Of a stretch of 28,657 nt of DNA, positions 7,997 through 17,212 are shown in pieces (position 1 is the first letter of the stretch; each line of letters begins with the position of its first letter). The DNA is from Chlorogloeopsis sp. ULAP01 (lineage in GTDB: Bacteria; Cyanobacteriota; Cyanobacteriia; Cyanobacteriales; Nostocaceae). A program made the translations under genes and the position numbers. The stretch lies in the NCBI RefSeq assembly GCF_030381805.1, contig NZ_JAUDRH010000027.1, forward strand, positions 1 through 28,657. The letters run 5' to 3'. Under the pieces are notes generated by a model that saw only the letters and a program-made list of their open reading frames with translations, was not told where the DNA came from and did not search any database.

Positions 7997-9601
7997 GTGC
8001 GCCTGTTGACAACAGTTCCAGCATTGCGCTGCTATCTAGCTAAACGCCGCTTAGACAATTTGCTGTTAGAGCAACAGCAACAATCAGAATTTGAAGTGAC
8101 TGACAGATCCTTGACGGCGATCGGTCTCGTTCCCACGATGGGAGCTTTGCATCAAGGTCATTTAAACTTGATTCAAAGGGCGCGTCAAGAAAATACTGTG
8201 GTAATTGTCAGTATTTTCATCAATCCTCTGCAATTTGGCCCCAATGAGGATTATCAACGTTACCCCCGGACTTTAGACCAAGACAGACAACTGTGCGAAA
8301 AAGCTGGAGTAGATGCGATTTTTGCGCCTACTCCGGAGGAAATGGGAGTTGATCTGAAGAATTTACAAGAATTAAAGGTTACACAAGTCATTCCGCCATC
8401 TGCTATGATTTCAGGTTTGTGTGGCCGTTTTCGGCTAGGCCACTTTCAAGGTGTTGCCACGATTGTGACTAAGCTTTTTAACTTGGTACAGCCAGAGCGA
8501 GCCTATTTTGGTCAAAAAGATGGGCAACAACTGGCTGTTATTAGACGGCTGGTAGCTGATTTAAATTTTGCGATCGAGATTGTTGCTTGTCCAACGGTAA
8601 GGGAGGCATCAGGCTTGGCTTTGAGTTCTCGCAACCAATATTTAAGTGCAACGGAAAAACAGCAAGCAACGATGTTGTATCGCAGTTTACAGAGAGCAGC
8701 CACCAAGTTTCATGCCGGAGAACGTCATGCTCAAACGCTGATATCAACAGTACAACAAGAACTCGCACTCGCCAGTTCTTTGTCTGTGGAATATATTGAA
8801 TTGGTTGAACCGACTACGTTGATACCTTTAGAAAAAATTGAGGAGGAAGGAATGCTCGCGATCGCAGCTCGTCTTGGTTCTACACGTTTAATTGACAATA
8901 TTATTTTACGCGATCGCCAACCAATCATCGCCATTGACGGGCCTGCTGGAGCCGGAAAATCTACCGTTGCTCGCCAAGTAGCGGCAAAACTGGGTCTAGT
9001 TTATTTGGATACAGGAGCAATGTACCGTGCTATTACCTGGCTAGTTTTGCAGGAGGGAATTGCCCTTGATGATGAGTGTGCGATCGCCCAATTAGCTCAT
9101 AGATGTGTAATCGAACTGGCTCCTAGTCAGGATTTACAATCTCCTGTGCGAGTTTCGATTAACGATCATGACGTTACTCAAGCAATTCGCTCCCTAGAAG
9201 TAACATCCAAAGTCTCAGCGATCGCAGCACAAACTGCTGTGCGGCAAGCACTAGTGAAACAACAGCAAAACTGGGGTAAAAAAGGCGGTTTAGTTGCAGA
9301 AGGGCGGGACATTGGTACTCATGTTTTCCCTGATGCAGAAGTGAAAATATTTTTAACTGCATCTGTACAAGAACGAGCACGTCGTCGCCTTAAAGACTAT
9401 CAAAAACAAAGCCAATCTACAATTTCTTTAGAGCAACTGGAAAAAGATATTGCCGAACGGGATTGGAAAGATAGTACCCGCAAGGTTTCTCCTTTAAAGA
9501 AAGCACCTGATGCTATTGAAGTTAACACTGACGGTCTTTCAGTGAATGAGGTAACTGAAAAAATAGTGGGCTATTACCAGCAACGCTTATCTAGGGATTA
9601 G
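7997..9601 (+). CDS. panC/cmk: Bifunctional pantothenate synthetase / cytidylate kinase
   Basis: This is a fusion of two enzymes that are separate in most bacteria. Residues 1 to about 305 are PanC, which joins pantoate and beta-alanine with ATP to make pantothenate (coenzyme A pathway). Its HIGH-like motif MGALHQGHLNL and the blocks FINPLQFGPNEDYQRYPR, YFGQKDGQQ and SGLALSSRNQYL are present. Residues from about 309 are Cmk, phosphorylating CMP/dCMP, with the P-loop GPAGAGKST beginning at Gly315, followed by LDTGAMYRA and the REARD-like VAEGRDIGTHVFPDA. The fusion is known in cyanobacteria. The start is GTG at 7997; the N terminus is slightly extended before the conserved core. The gene is convergent with the LOV-GGDEF-EAL gene. 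Confidence 0.96.
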   Translation: MRLLTTVPALRCYLAKRRLDNLLLEQQQQSEFEVTDRSLTAIGLVPTMGALHQGHLNLIQRARQENTVVIVSIFINPLQFGPNEDYQRYPRTLDQDRQLCEKAGVDAIFAPTPEEMGVDLKNLQELKVTQVIPPSAMISGLCGRFRLGHFQGVATIVTKLFNLVQPERAYFGQKDGQQLAVIRRLVADLNFAIEIVACPTVREASGLALSSRNQYLSATEKQQATMLYRSLQRAATKFHAGERHAQTLISTVQQELALASSLSVEYIELVEPTTLIPLEKIEEEGMLAIAARLGSTRLIDNIILRDRQPIIAIDGPAGAGKSTVARQVAAKLGLVYLDTGAMYRAITWLVLQEGIALDDECAIAQLAHRCVIELAPSQDLQSPVRVSINDHDVTQAIRSLEVTSKVSAIAAQTAVRQALVKQQQNWGKKGGLVAEGRDIGTHVFPDAEVKIFLTASVQERARRRLKDYQKQSQSTISLEQLEKDIAERDWKDSTRKVSPLKKAPDAIEVNTDGLSVNEVTEKIVGYYQQRLSRD

Positions 9602-9730
9602 GAAGAGAAGTGGAAAAGGAAGAGATGAGGGAGATAGGGAAGATGGGGAAGAGTTTACTCTTATTACTTCCTAACCTTCCTCACCTTCCTCACCTCTTTG
9701 TCCCCCTGTCCTCTTTTCCCAGTCCCCAAT
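9602..9730. repeat. Purine-rich/pyrimidine-rich low-complexity spacer
   Basis: A purine-rich tract (GGAAGAGAAGTGG type, to about 9653) is followed by a pyrimidine-rich tract (CTTCCTCACCTTCCTCACC type). The two halves are roughly complementary and could fold into a long imperfect hairpin between the convergent panC/cmk and LOV-GGDEF-EAL genes, possibly serving as a shared terminator. A 97-codon open frame across it is only a by-product of the biased composition. Confidence 0.55.
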
Positions 9731-12475
9731 CTAAAACTTTGGTCGAGCAGCTAGCAAAACACTTGCTTTTTCGCTATTCAAAGGTTGTGCGAATAAATAA
9801 CCCTGTGCTTGATCACATTCTAATAACCTTAGTTGTACCAACTGATTCATTGTTTCTACTCCTTCAGCAACTACACTCATTCCTAAGTTACAAGCCAAGG
9901 TAATAATGGCTCGAATAATTGCTAATTGTTCACCACCATTGTCAATTCGAGCTACAAAGGAACGGTCAATTTTTAAAACATCAATCGGAAAATAGTGCAA
10001 ATAAGCCAAAGATGAGTAACCTGTGCCAAAGTCATCAATACACAATTGCATCCCCAAAGCTTTCAATTGCCGAAGAACAGTAGCGGCTTTTTCAGGGCTT
10101 GCGATAATTGCACTCTCGGTGATTTCTAACTTTAAACTGCCGGGAGCAAGATCAGTTTCTTGTAAAATTTGGTCGATCTGCTCAACTAAATAAGGTTGGG
10201 CAAACTGTTTGCCAGAAAGGTTAACGCTAATGCTTAAAGGCTTAAGATCAGGAAATTGTAACTGCCATTGTCGTAATTGTTGGCAAGACTCGCGTAATAC
10301 CCATCTACCAATCGGCACGATTAGTCCAGTTTCTTCTGCTACTGGAATAAACTCAGTAGGAGGAATCAGCCCTCGTTCTGGATGTTGCCAGCGAACAAGT
10401 GCTTCAAATCCCATAATCCTACCTGTGGCAACTGACACAATTGGTTGATAGAAAACTTGCAACTCCTGTCGCTCAATTGCCCATCGCAAATCGGTTTCTA
10501 ACTGCAAAAGTGCAACTGCTCGGTCATACATGGTAGTGTCAAAAACCATATGCCAAGCTTTACCTTGCTCTTTGGCATGGTAAAGGGCAGTGTCAGCATC
10601 TCTAAGCAAGTCTGCGGCTTGAGCATACTTGGCTGTACCTAAGACAATACCAATGCTGGCAGTTGTAAATACTTCATATCCATTCAAGTTGAATGGTGAC
10701 TTTAGTACTTGATGAATATTTTCTGCTACGCGGATTGCGTCATCAACAGACTGAATGTGAGAAAGCAGGATAGTAAACTCATCTCCTCCTAAGCGAGCTA
10801 CAGTATCGTTATCGTCAGGGTGTAGGCAACTTTGGAGTCGTTGAGCAATTGTCACTAGTAGTTGATCGCCAACTAAATGCCCAAGGCTATCATTAACGAG
10901 CTTAAAACGATCAAGATCTAGAATTAATACAGCAAACAGGTCATCTGGGTAAAGTTTTATCCGTGTGATCGCTTGCTCTAGTCTGTTCATAAACAAAACT
11001 CGGTTGGGCAATCCAGTAAGAGCATCGTAGAAGGCATGACAGACTAACTTTTTTTCCATGCGTTTGCGATCGGTGATGTCAGTAACCATCCCCAGCGCTC
11101 CAGCATAATTTCCTTGCTCGTCTAACAATGGTGCACAAGAAATCATTGCCCATAAATCTGAGCCGTCTTTACAACGGAATTTGAAATCGTGTGTCTCGTT
11201 AATGCCCTGATGACGACGTGCAAGCAGAGTAGTGGCGATCGCTAGTCCTTCGGAATCCATAAAACAGAACAGCGTTTTACCAAGCATCTCCTCAGTTGTG
11301 TAGCCCAACATCGTTGCCATTTGGTGGTTGACAAAGGCAGTCTTATTGTCTTTATCGAGTACCCAAATTCCCTCAGTTGCAGTTTCCACAATCTTACGAT
11401 ACTGTTCTTCTCGCTCTCGCAAAGCCTCAACCGTCTTCAAGCGCTGAGTAATATCGTTTTGAACGCCAATAAAGTGAGTTAAGCAGCCAGAGGTATCAAA
11501 CACGGGAGCTAAGTAGAGTTCGTTCCAAAATGGTGTCCCATCCTTGCGATAATTCCGTAAAATTACGTGGCACTCTCTTTGTTCTTGAATGGCAGTACGT
11601 AATTCCTCAACAGCTGCTTGATCCCGTTCATTTCCCTGTAAGAAGCGGCAATTACGTCCAATGACTTCACAAGCACAGTAACCTGTCATCTTTTCAAAGG
11701 CTGGATTAACGTAAATGACGGGATTATCTGGTTGATTCGCATCTGTCAAAATAATTCCATTGCTGCTAGCCGAAAGCGCACGTTCCATCAAATGTAAGCG
11801 TGCCTTTAAATGTTGGTATCTAATTGCTAACTTTGGAATTGTAGAACCTTTGGTAGTCACAAAAGCAGAATTTATATTTTCTGGCTCTGCTTGAGTATTT
11901 ATATCTTCAGTTGTATCCCCAAGTAAGGCATTTATATGTTTTGTTGGGGGCTGCTCATTGAATATGAACAGTGCTGCTAATTTATCTTCGTAGTGAACAA
12001 CTTTAGCTGAAATAAAGGCTTCAAAAATATCTCCATTAAATTTTTTAAACTGTACTGCAAAGTTTTTAACAGGTTCACCACTGTAAAGCTTGTTAGTCAA
12101 TTGAGTCCATAAAGCAGGATGAGCATAAAATTCAGAAGTTATTTTATCTAGCTTTTTATATGAATCTGTTCCAAATAAAGAATCTAAAAGTTGATTTTTA
12201 AATAGAATATTGCCGCTTTCAATACATACAACCACAACAGGAAATGGGCTAAGTTCTGCTAAGGAGAAAAATAGTTCTTGCTGTTCTAATATTGATTGCT
12301 TATATTCTTGTCGTAAGTCTCGATTCGTATCCTTACAACTAGTGATATTTTCCTCGATCGCAGATGACAACTTGTTTTTGTTATTGTTTAGCTGATGCTG
12401 ATTTGCGTATACCTTGCCACGAGTTAAAACCATTGCCAGAGTTGTATAAACTGCCAAAGAAACCAAGCTAAACAT
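9731..12475 (-). CDS. LOV-PAS-GGDEF-EAL blue-light c-di-GMP turnover protein
   Basis: This 914-residue signalling protein has, in order: a short hydrophobic N terminus (about 1-18, possibly one membrane segment); a coiled-coil-like stretch; a PAS-like domain (about 70-170); a LOV domain (about 225-350); another PAS (about 352-470); GGDEF (about 480-645); and EAL (about 660-905). The LOV signature GRNCRFLQG contains Cys276, the residue that forms the FMN adduct in blue light, and the later RNYRKDGTPFWNEL and FIGVQND blocks carry the expected flavin-contacting Asn/Gln residues. GGDEF (563-567) is canonical but lacks the upstream RXXD inhibition site (DDND instead). EAL is canonical (E691-A-L), with LEITES, DDFGTGYSSL and AEGVET intact, so both cyclase and phosphodiesterase activities are possible. 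An in-frame stop lies just upstream of the ATG. Confidence 0.93.
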   Translation of the reverse strand: MFSLVSLAVYTTLAMVLTRGKVYANQHQLNNNKNKLSSAIEENITSCKDTNRDLRQEYKQSILEQQELFFSLAELSPFPVVVVCIESGNILFKNQLLDSLFGTDSYKKLDKITSEFYAHPALWTQLTNKLYSGEPVKNFAVQFKKFNGDIFEAFISAKVVHYEDKLAALFIFNEQPPTKHINALLGDTTEDINTQAEPENINSAFVTTKGSTIPKLAIRYQHLKARLHLMERALSASSNGIILTDANQPDNPVIYVNPAFEKMTGYCACEVIGRNCRFLQGNERDQAAVEELRTAIQEQRECHVILRNYRKDGTPFWNELYLAPVFDTSGCLTHFIGVQNDITQRLKTVEALREREEQYRKIVETATEGIWVLDKDNKTAFVNHQMATMLGYTTEEMLGKTLFCFMDSEGLAIATTLLARRHQGINETHDFKFRCKDGSDLWAMISCAPLLDEQGNYAGALGMVTDITDRKRMEKKLVCHAFYDALTGLPNRVLFMNRLEQAITRIKLYPDDLFAVLILDLDRFKLVNDSLGHLVGDQLLVTIAQRLQSCLHPDDNDTVARLGGDEFTILLSHIQSVDDAIRVAENIHQVLKSPFNLNGYEVFTTASIGIVLGTAKYAQAADLLRDADTALYHAKEQGKAWHMVFDTTMYDRAVALLQLETDLRWAIERQELQVFYQPIVSVATGRIMGFEALVRWQHPERGLIPPTEFIPVAEETGLIVPIGRWVLRESCQQLRQWQLQFPDLKPLSISVNLSGKQFAQPYLVEQIDQILQETDLAPGSLKLEITESAIIASPEKAATVLRQLKALGMQLCIDDFGTGYSSLAYLHYFPIDVLKIDRSFVARIDNGGEQLAIIRAIITLACNLGMSVVAEGVETMNQLVQLRLLECDQAQGYLFAQPLNSEKASVLLAARPKF

Positions 12476-13039
12476 CCCGTCATTTCAAGAAGCTTTGACA
12501 AGTCACCTCATGTTGCTTGTGTATCACTATGTATATCACCAGAATAGGAAGGCTGTGATTTTGCTTTTATAAGTTTGTATAAATGCTAGTTATTGATAGC
12601 GGTTATTTAAATATATTTACTGAAAAATGTTTTAGCACTTATAGTTCGCACAATAAAAACAGGATCATCTTTTGAGTTGATTGTGTATACTTCTTTAACT
12701 ATTTTTTACTTTACCCCTTTAGATAGATATAGTTACATTTTTCACTAAAAATTTACACTGACATAACATTTCTTAAACTTTGCTGCAACCAAAAATATTT
12801 GTTATAAAATATACTAATATATTGTAAGTTTTACGTAAGCTACTATAATCATTGGTTTTAGCGCTTAATTCTGTAATAGAAAAATTTATTACTGGTTTAT
12901 GTACAACAGCAGTCAAGAAATACAGTTCAAAAAGACAAAAAAGTTACGTCTGATTAGCTTTACAACCTTCTGCCTCTTACACTAGAGACTACTGCATAAA
13001 CTCGCTATCCTAGAGAAAGAGCAAGACGATACTTAAGAA
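12476..13039. other. Intergenic region between divergent genes
   Basis: These 564 bases separate the LOV-GGDEF-EAL gene (minus) from the zinc-ribbon membrane protein gene (plus) and should contain both promoters. The DNA is A+T-rich, particularly 12590-12840. The longest ATG frame noticed (about 28 codons near 12899) has no supporting features. No RNA gene or repeat array was recognised. Confidence 0.5.
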
Positions 13040-13411
13040 ATGAGCTTTAAAACCTTTGAGTGGAACCTGTATCATCTCCGTCCTTGGCTTATATTCATAG
13101 CAGTTATATGGTTGCTAGGGTCATTGGGCTTAGGTTGGTTGGTTAATTCCTTGCTGATTATTGTTGGGCTACTTTTGTTAGCACCCATTTTTGCGTTTTT
13201 TGGATTCCGGTGGTGGCTGCAACGTAACCTAGTTACCGATCACTGTCCCGTGTGTGATTATGAGTTTACGGGTTTAAATAAGACGCAGTTACAATGTCCT
13301 AACTGTGGGGAGCTTTTGTCAGTGCAACAGGGACATTTTCAACGCTTTACACCAGAAGGCACGATTGATGTCACAGCAGTTGAAGTACCAGCCAAATCAC
13401 TGGAAGATTAG
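13040..13411 (+). CDS. Small membrane protein with C-terminal zinc ribbon
   Basis: I do not recognise a named family. The 123 residues show two hydrophobic segments (about 16-34 and 37-56) followed by a cytoplasmic-looking domain with two CXXC pairs: Cys69-P-V-Cys72 and Cys86-P-N-Cys89. The 13-residue spacing fits a zinc-ribbon knuckle. The C-terminal 30 residues are acidic and lack further motifs. The ATG at 13040 gives a sensible start just ahead of the first membrane segment. It stands alone, divergent from the LOV protein gene. Its stop codon TAG merges directly into a heptamer repeat array. The composition matches the neighbours. Function unknown; a membrane-tethered metal-binding adaptor is a guess. 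Confidence 0.78.
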   Translation: MSFKTFEWNLYHLRPWLIFIAVIWLLGSLGLGWLVNSLLIIVGLLLLAPIFAFFGFRWWLQRNLVTDHCPVCDYEFTGLNKTQLQCPNCGELLSVQQGHFQRFTPEGTIDVTAVEVPAKSLED

Positions 13412-13544
13412 TCATTAGTCATTAGTCATTAGTCATTGGTTAGAGACGGGCTGTTTGGTGCGTCTGTACATAGTTAATGGTTAATAGTTAATGGCTAATG
13501 GAAGACTGGCAATTAATAACTAACTACTAACTACTATCTACTAA
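13411..13544. repeat. Heptamer repeats and degenerate tandem spacer
   Basis: GTCATTA is repeated almost four times from 13411 to 13437. Imperfect TTAATGG/TTAATAG repeats follow near 13470-13500, and ACTAACT/ACTACTA-like repeats at about 13520-13545. The first unit starts at the last base of the preceding gene's stop codon, and the last ones abut the stop codon of the ancestral pixL frame at 13545. Confidence 0.75.
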
Positions 13545-13733
13545 CTAATTACTCATAGCTAAATTACTAATATCATCAATATCCTTATTCATTAAATTAT
13601 TAACAGTAGAGAGAAATTCATGCTCTAAATAAGGTTTAGTTAAGTAAGCGGTTGCACCTAATGCTTGTGCCAGTTGACGATGTTTATCAGCACTACGAGA
13701 AGTAAGAATTAAGACTGGTTTGTTTGCTAAATT

Positions 13734-15647
13734 TTAGCTTTGCCGAACATTGTTTAATAACTCAAAGCCGTTCATCCTTGGCATTTCAAGATCAGAAATT
13801 ACGAGCGAAACTTCAGGATGTCGCTGTAATTTTTCTAAAGCATCTATACCATTTTGGGCTTGTAGTACTTGATAGCCAAATTTTTGGAGAGTTAGAGAAA
13901 GGGTTTGGCGGAGACTAATTGCATCATCAACCACTAATATGACTTTTGCTGTTTTATAATGTGGTTCTAGAGACTGATTGATTGCGGTTGTTGAAGAATT
14001 TGTGGAATCAGAAGCAGCTGGTAGCAGTGGGGATTGAACAGTGATTCCAGATAGGGGCAGGGCTTTTTGATGGAGTGAATGGGCTATTGGTAAAGTTACA
14101 ATCTCAACTGTTACTTGCATCTGTTGAGACTCCAACAACATAAGACTATCAATCACTAAAATAAGGGTGCCATTTGCTAATGTCGTGCAACCATAAACAT
14201 ATTTAGGAGGAGCGATCGCACTGCCTAAAGGTCTAATTACTAACTCTTGCTCGCCGATGATTTGATCAACTTCTAAACCTAAAATTTCTCGATGGCGACG
14301 AAGCAAAAGTACGGATTTATTCGTTTGCCCGATATCATTGTTTGTGAGCCGATGAGATGATAGACTACTTCGGTTGAATGAACTATTGTATTGCATTAGT
14401 TCTGACAATTGCCGTATGCTAACTATACATTCATCCTGATCTGTACTCCAATACAAAGTTTTTCTACCTTCCAATTCTTTGATTTGGTCTGTATCAGGAA
14501 GTAAGATTTTTTCAATACTATCTAAAAGCAAGGCATAAACAGTATCTCCTGCTTGGACAATCATTAATTGTTCAGTAGTCATAGAAAAAGGAAGTTTGAG
14601 TGTAAATGTTGTTCCTTGGTTGGATACAGATTGAACTGCAATTGAACCATTTAATGCCTCTAGTTGAGAGCGAACAATATCTAAACCGATACCGCGTCCA
14701 GAGATTTCACTGACTTTACCTGCGGTAGAAAATCCGGGTGCAAATAATAGCTCTAATAATTTTTCTGTATTTGTAGTATTATTAACTGGTAAAAGTCCAA
14801 GCTCAATCCCTTTGGCACGAATTTTTTCTAAATTCAATCCTTGACCATCATCCCGCACTTCAATTAATGTTTGACTACCCTGATGATAGGCACAAATTTC
14901 AATTAAACCTTGTTCTGATTTACCTCTTTCACTGCGAACTTGCAGAGTTTCTATGCCGTGGTCAAAAGCATTACGCACTAAGTGTAATAATGGCTCATAA
15001 AGTTTTTCGGCGATCGCTTTATCGATTAGCACCTCTGTGCCGATAAGTTTCAATTCTACATTTTTGCCGTAAACATTTCCCAAGTTTTTTATCATCTGGG
15101 GAAAGCGATTTAAAATCTTTCCTAAAGGTAACATTCTTGCTGTCACCAAGTTATCTAACATACTCAGCACTAAACGCTGTTTTTTGTCCTTAATTTGATG
15201 TGCTTGCTTAATGAGTAAGTTAATAGAATCGACTGTTTCTTGTAGTTGTAGTGTTTCTTCTAAAACTTCGTGTAAAACTAAATTAAATTCTGAATATTCA
15301 TCCATTTCTAAAGAGTCAAAATTTACTGTTGCAACATTTTGCAATTTTCCTTTATTAGCAAGATTTTGCGTTTTGAGGGGCAATTCTCTTAAATTATTTA
15401 AATTCTCTTGATGCCTAGCTAATTGTTGGAACAAATTTTCAATTAATTCTGTAATATTCTCGTCATTCAAAGCAACTTGTTTTTGGAAAATAAGTAATTC
15501 TCCTGCTAGATATTTAAGGCTTTGTAATGCTTTAATATCTACTCTAACAGATGAACTATGAAGTGCTTTTTCATTATATAAAGAAGAAGTTGGCTCTGAA
15601 TTTTGAATATTTTTTATAATGTTGAGTTCAGGAATAACTTCAATCAT
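13734..15647 (-). CDS. CheA kinase core with CheW-like domain and truncated receiver (downstream half of pixL)
   Basis: This open segment of 637 residues starts at the ATG at 15647, seven codons after the first TAA. It contains the histidine kinase dimerisation helices (about 45-185), the HATPase domain with its N box LVRNAFDHGIE, G1 box VRDDGQGL and G2 box GRGIGLDIV, a CheW-like regulatory domain (about 355-520), and a partial receiver domain with phospho-acceptor Asp619 (VISDLEMPRMNG). The receiver stops before strand 4, so the switch Thr/Ser and the conserved Lys are missing and it is unlikely to fold. The kinase core looks complete and could still phosphorylate an Hpt domain in trans, as split CheA proteins do elsewhere. 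Its ribosome site is poor; reinitiation after the nearby stop is possible. Confidence 0.8.
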   Translation of the reverse strand: MIEVIPELNIIKNIQNSEPTSSLYNEKALHSSSVRVDIKALQSLKYLAGELLIFQKQVALNDENITELIENLFQQLARHQENLNNLRELPLKTQNLANKGKLQNVATVNFDSLEMDEYSEFNLVLHEVLEETLQLQETVDSINLLIKQAHQIKDKKQRLVLSMLDNLVTARMLPLGKILNRFPQMIKNLGNVYGKNVELKLIGTEVLIDKAIAEKLYEPLLHLVRNAFDHGIETLQVRSERGKSEQGLIEICAYHQGSQTLIEVRDDGQGLNLEKIRAKGIELGLLPVNNTTNTEKLLELLFAPGFSTAGKVSEISGRGIGLDIVRSQLEALNGSIAVQSVSNQGTTFTLKLPFSMTTEQLMIVQAGDTVYALLLDSIEKILLPDTDQIKELEGRKTLYWSTDQDECIVSIRQLSELMQYNSSFNRSSLSSHRLTNNDIGQTNKSVLLLRRHREILGLEVDQIIGEQELVIRPLGSAIAPPKYVYGCTTLANGTLILVIDSLMLLESQQMQVTVEIVTLPIAHSLHQKALPLSGITVQSPLLPAASDSTNSSTTAINQSLEPHYKTAKVILVVDDAISLRQTLSLTLQKFGYQVLQAQNGIDALEKLQRHPEVSLVISDLEMPRMNGFELLNNVRQS

Positions 15648-15668
15648 TGTTTCAGGTGTTTCTTCTGT

Positions 15669-17180
15669 TTACTGCGCAATAATATTTGGTTGTTCAGGAT
15701 GTTCTGTGAAATGAAATGTTTCAATCTCTGCTACATCTGTTAGTAATTGATGATCAGGGGTGGGACTTTCTGCTTGTCCCCATATTGCTTCTAATAAAGG
15801 ATTGATTGTTTGCGAAGAGGTAAAGGTAGATATTTCTTTGACCGCCAGTAGGTTTTTTAACTTGTTATTGTTAATCCAATTTTTTTCTTGAGCTGTTAGA
15901 GGGGAACATAGTTTATATTGTTTTGCTAATTCGTCAACTTTACTTTTGAGGGTTTGAATTACTTGATTATTGGTGTCAGTAGAGTACTGAAATCTAGCGA
16001 TCGCCAGTAAGATATTCATGATTGCACCCTGGCGATACAAACAAAGACTATAGCTCTCTTCTGGGTTTGGCAAAAACTCCCAAAAATCTTTTAACCAATT
16101 TTCAATATAATTAATAGTATTTTTTGGCAGAGAATTAGGAATTAATAGAGATAAGCTAAACTCTTGAGTTGGTATTTCTCGATAATGATTAAACCAACCT
16201 AAAAGATAGCGAATGACTGCTAGGTAAAATTTAGCAAGTACTGGCTTTAAAGGTTTTTTCCGATATTTACTATTAGTTATAAAATTATAGAATTCTTCTA
16301 ATTCTATTTTCAAAAAGGTATTATTGATAGATTTAGTGACGATTTCATCTACAAGTTCTATAGATAAATCACTGGTTTTATTTGTGATTTCATTCGTAAC
16401 CTTTGTTAATGTTTGCAAAGCAGAGGAAGATTCTCCACCACGAGTGCGATCGCCTGCTATTACCTTATCTCTAGCTTGTTGCAAATCTGCAAAAGCAATT
16501 TCTCCAATTTTGAGTGCCTGATTGGGATTAACTGTAAGTGCGGTAATAATATTCTGAGCAATTTCTCCAAAGCCTGGTAAGTTTAAAGATTCTGCCAAGC
16601 CGAGAAAAATCTCAGCATGAGAGCGTAATGTATCAGCTAGTTCAAGAGTATTTGATGGAGCTTTAATTACTTCGGCAATACTTTCTAGGCGTTGTGTTAC
16701 TCCAGTTTCAAAAATAGATAGGACAATATCAAATCCTAATTCCTCAGATGTGGGAATATGAGTATCAGCACCAAAAGCATCTCCTAATTTTTCTTGCAAC
16801 AGGGCAAAAACATAAGTTGCTCGCTGTAAAATCTCATCCTTATTAATATTACTTTGACTCTGTTCTGCAACTAAGGTAATTTGAAGACACTCATAAGCTT
16901 GAAATAGTAGCGATCGCAATTCATTATCAATTTCTATATCAGGATTGTAAAGAGTCTTAAATACATCTTCTAATGAATGGGTAATCTTGTTAATCAATTC
17001 TAGCCCAACGTTAGCAGCACCTCCTTTTAAAGTATGAGTAGCTCGCATTAAATTATGCACTTTTGTAACACTATATTCCTCCAGGCTAAAAAGCTCTTGC
17101 TCAATAATTTGTAGTAATTCTGGAGCTTCAGTTAGAAAGTAGATATAACCTTGTTCGCGAATATAAGAATCGGTAATCAT
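15669..17180 (-). CDS. Hpt-domain protein (upstream half of pixL)
   Basis: The first 503 residues of the interrupted CheA. An N-terminal Hpt domain carries the phosphorylatable His49 in RATHTLKGGAANVG. A second, weaker Hpt-like helical region lies at about 140-250, and a long helical segment with no catalytic motif runs to the stop. The ATG at 17180 (MITDSYIREQGY) is preferred over a TTG five codons upstream (17195), because CheA/PixL proteins begin close to this sequence. Neither start has a clear Shine-Dalgarno site. Without the kinase core in the same chain it can only act if phosphorylated in trans by the product of the downstream segment. It follows pixJ after a 152-bp low-complexity spacer. 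Confidence 0.78.
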   Translation of the reverse strand: MITDSYIREQGYIYFLTEAPELLQIIEQELFSLEEYSVTKVHNLMRATHTLKGGAANVGLELINKITHSLEDVFKTLYNPDIEIDNELRSLLFQAYECLQITLVAEQSQSNINKDEILQRATYVFALLQEKLGDAFGADTHIPTSEELGFDIVLSIFETGVTQRLESIAEVIKAPSNTLELADTLRSHAEIFLGLAESLNLPGFGEIAQNIITALTVNPNQALKIGEIAFADLQQARDKVIAGDRTRGGESSSALQTLTKVTNEITNKTSDLSIELVDEIVTKSINNTFLKIELEEFYNFITNSKYRKKPLKPVLAKFYLAVIRYLLGWFNHYREIPTQEFSLSLLIPNSLPKNTINYIENWLKDFWEFLPNPEESYSLCLYRQGAIMNILLAIARFQYSTDTNNQVIQTLKSKVDELAKQYKLCSPLTAQEKNWINNNKLKNLLAVKEISTFTSSQTINPLLEAIWGQAESPTPDHQLLTDVAEIETFHFTEHPEQPNIIAQ

Positions 17181-17212
17181 ATATTGATTGTTCAATTTTT
17201 AATTTTTGATAT

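Larger units (their letters stand above)
13545..17180 (-). pseudogene. pixL: pixL-type hybrid CheA kinase gene interrupted by two in-frame TAA codons
   Basis: One continuous reading frame, read from 17180 to 13545, encodes a hybrid CheA: Hpt, dimerisation, ATPase, CheW-like and receiver domains. Two in-frame TAA codons interrupt it. The first (15671-15669) falls between NIIAQ and TEETPET in a linker after the Hpt half. The second (13736-13734) falls after LLNNVRQS inside the receiver domain. The same frame then continues for 62 more codons that supply the missing strands of that domain (NLANKPVLILTSRS, then LGATAYLTKPYLEHEF) before a natural TAG. Both stops can be explained by a C-to-T change in a CAA codon. 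In the phototaxis (pix/ptx) systems this protein phosphorylates the CheY-like PixG/PixH. Either the gene is decaying, or it now works as two separate polypeptides with a broken receiver; sequencing error at two sites is the dull alternative. Confidence 0.85.

Noticed and set aside
9610..9903. 97-codon plus-strand frame
   Set aside because: Composed of low-complexity purine/pyrimidine spacer and antisense of the EAL domain end; no codon or motif support.
13411..13545. CRISPR-like array
   Set aside because: The units are 7 bp, directly adjacent and without spacers; they are short tandem repeats.
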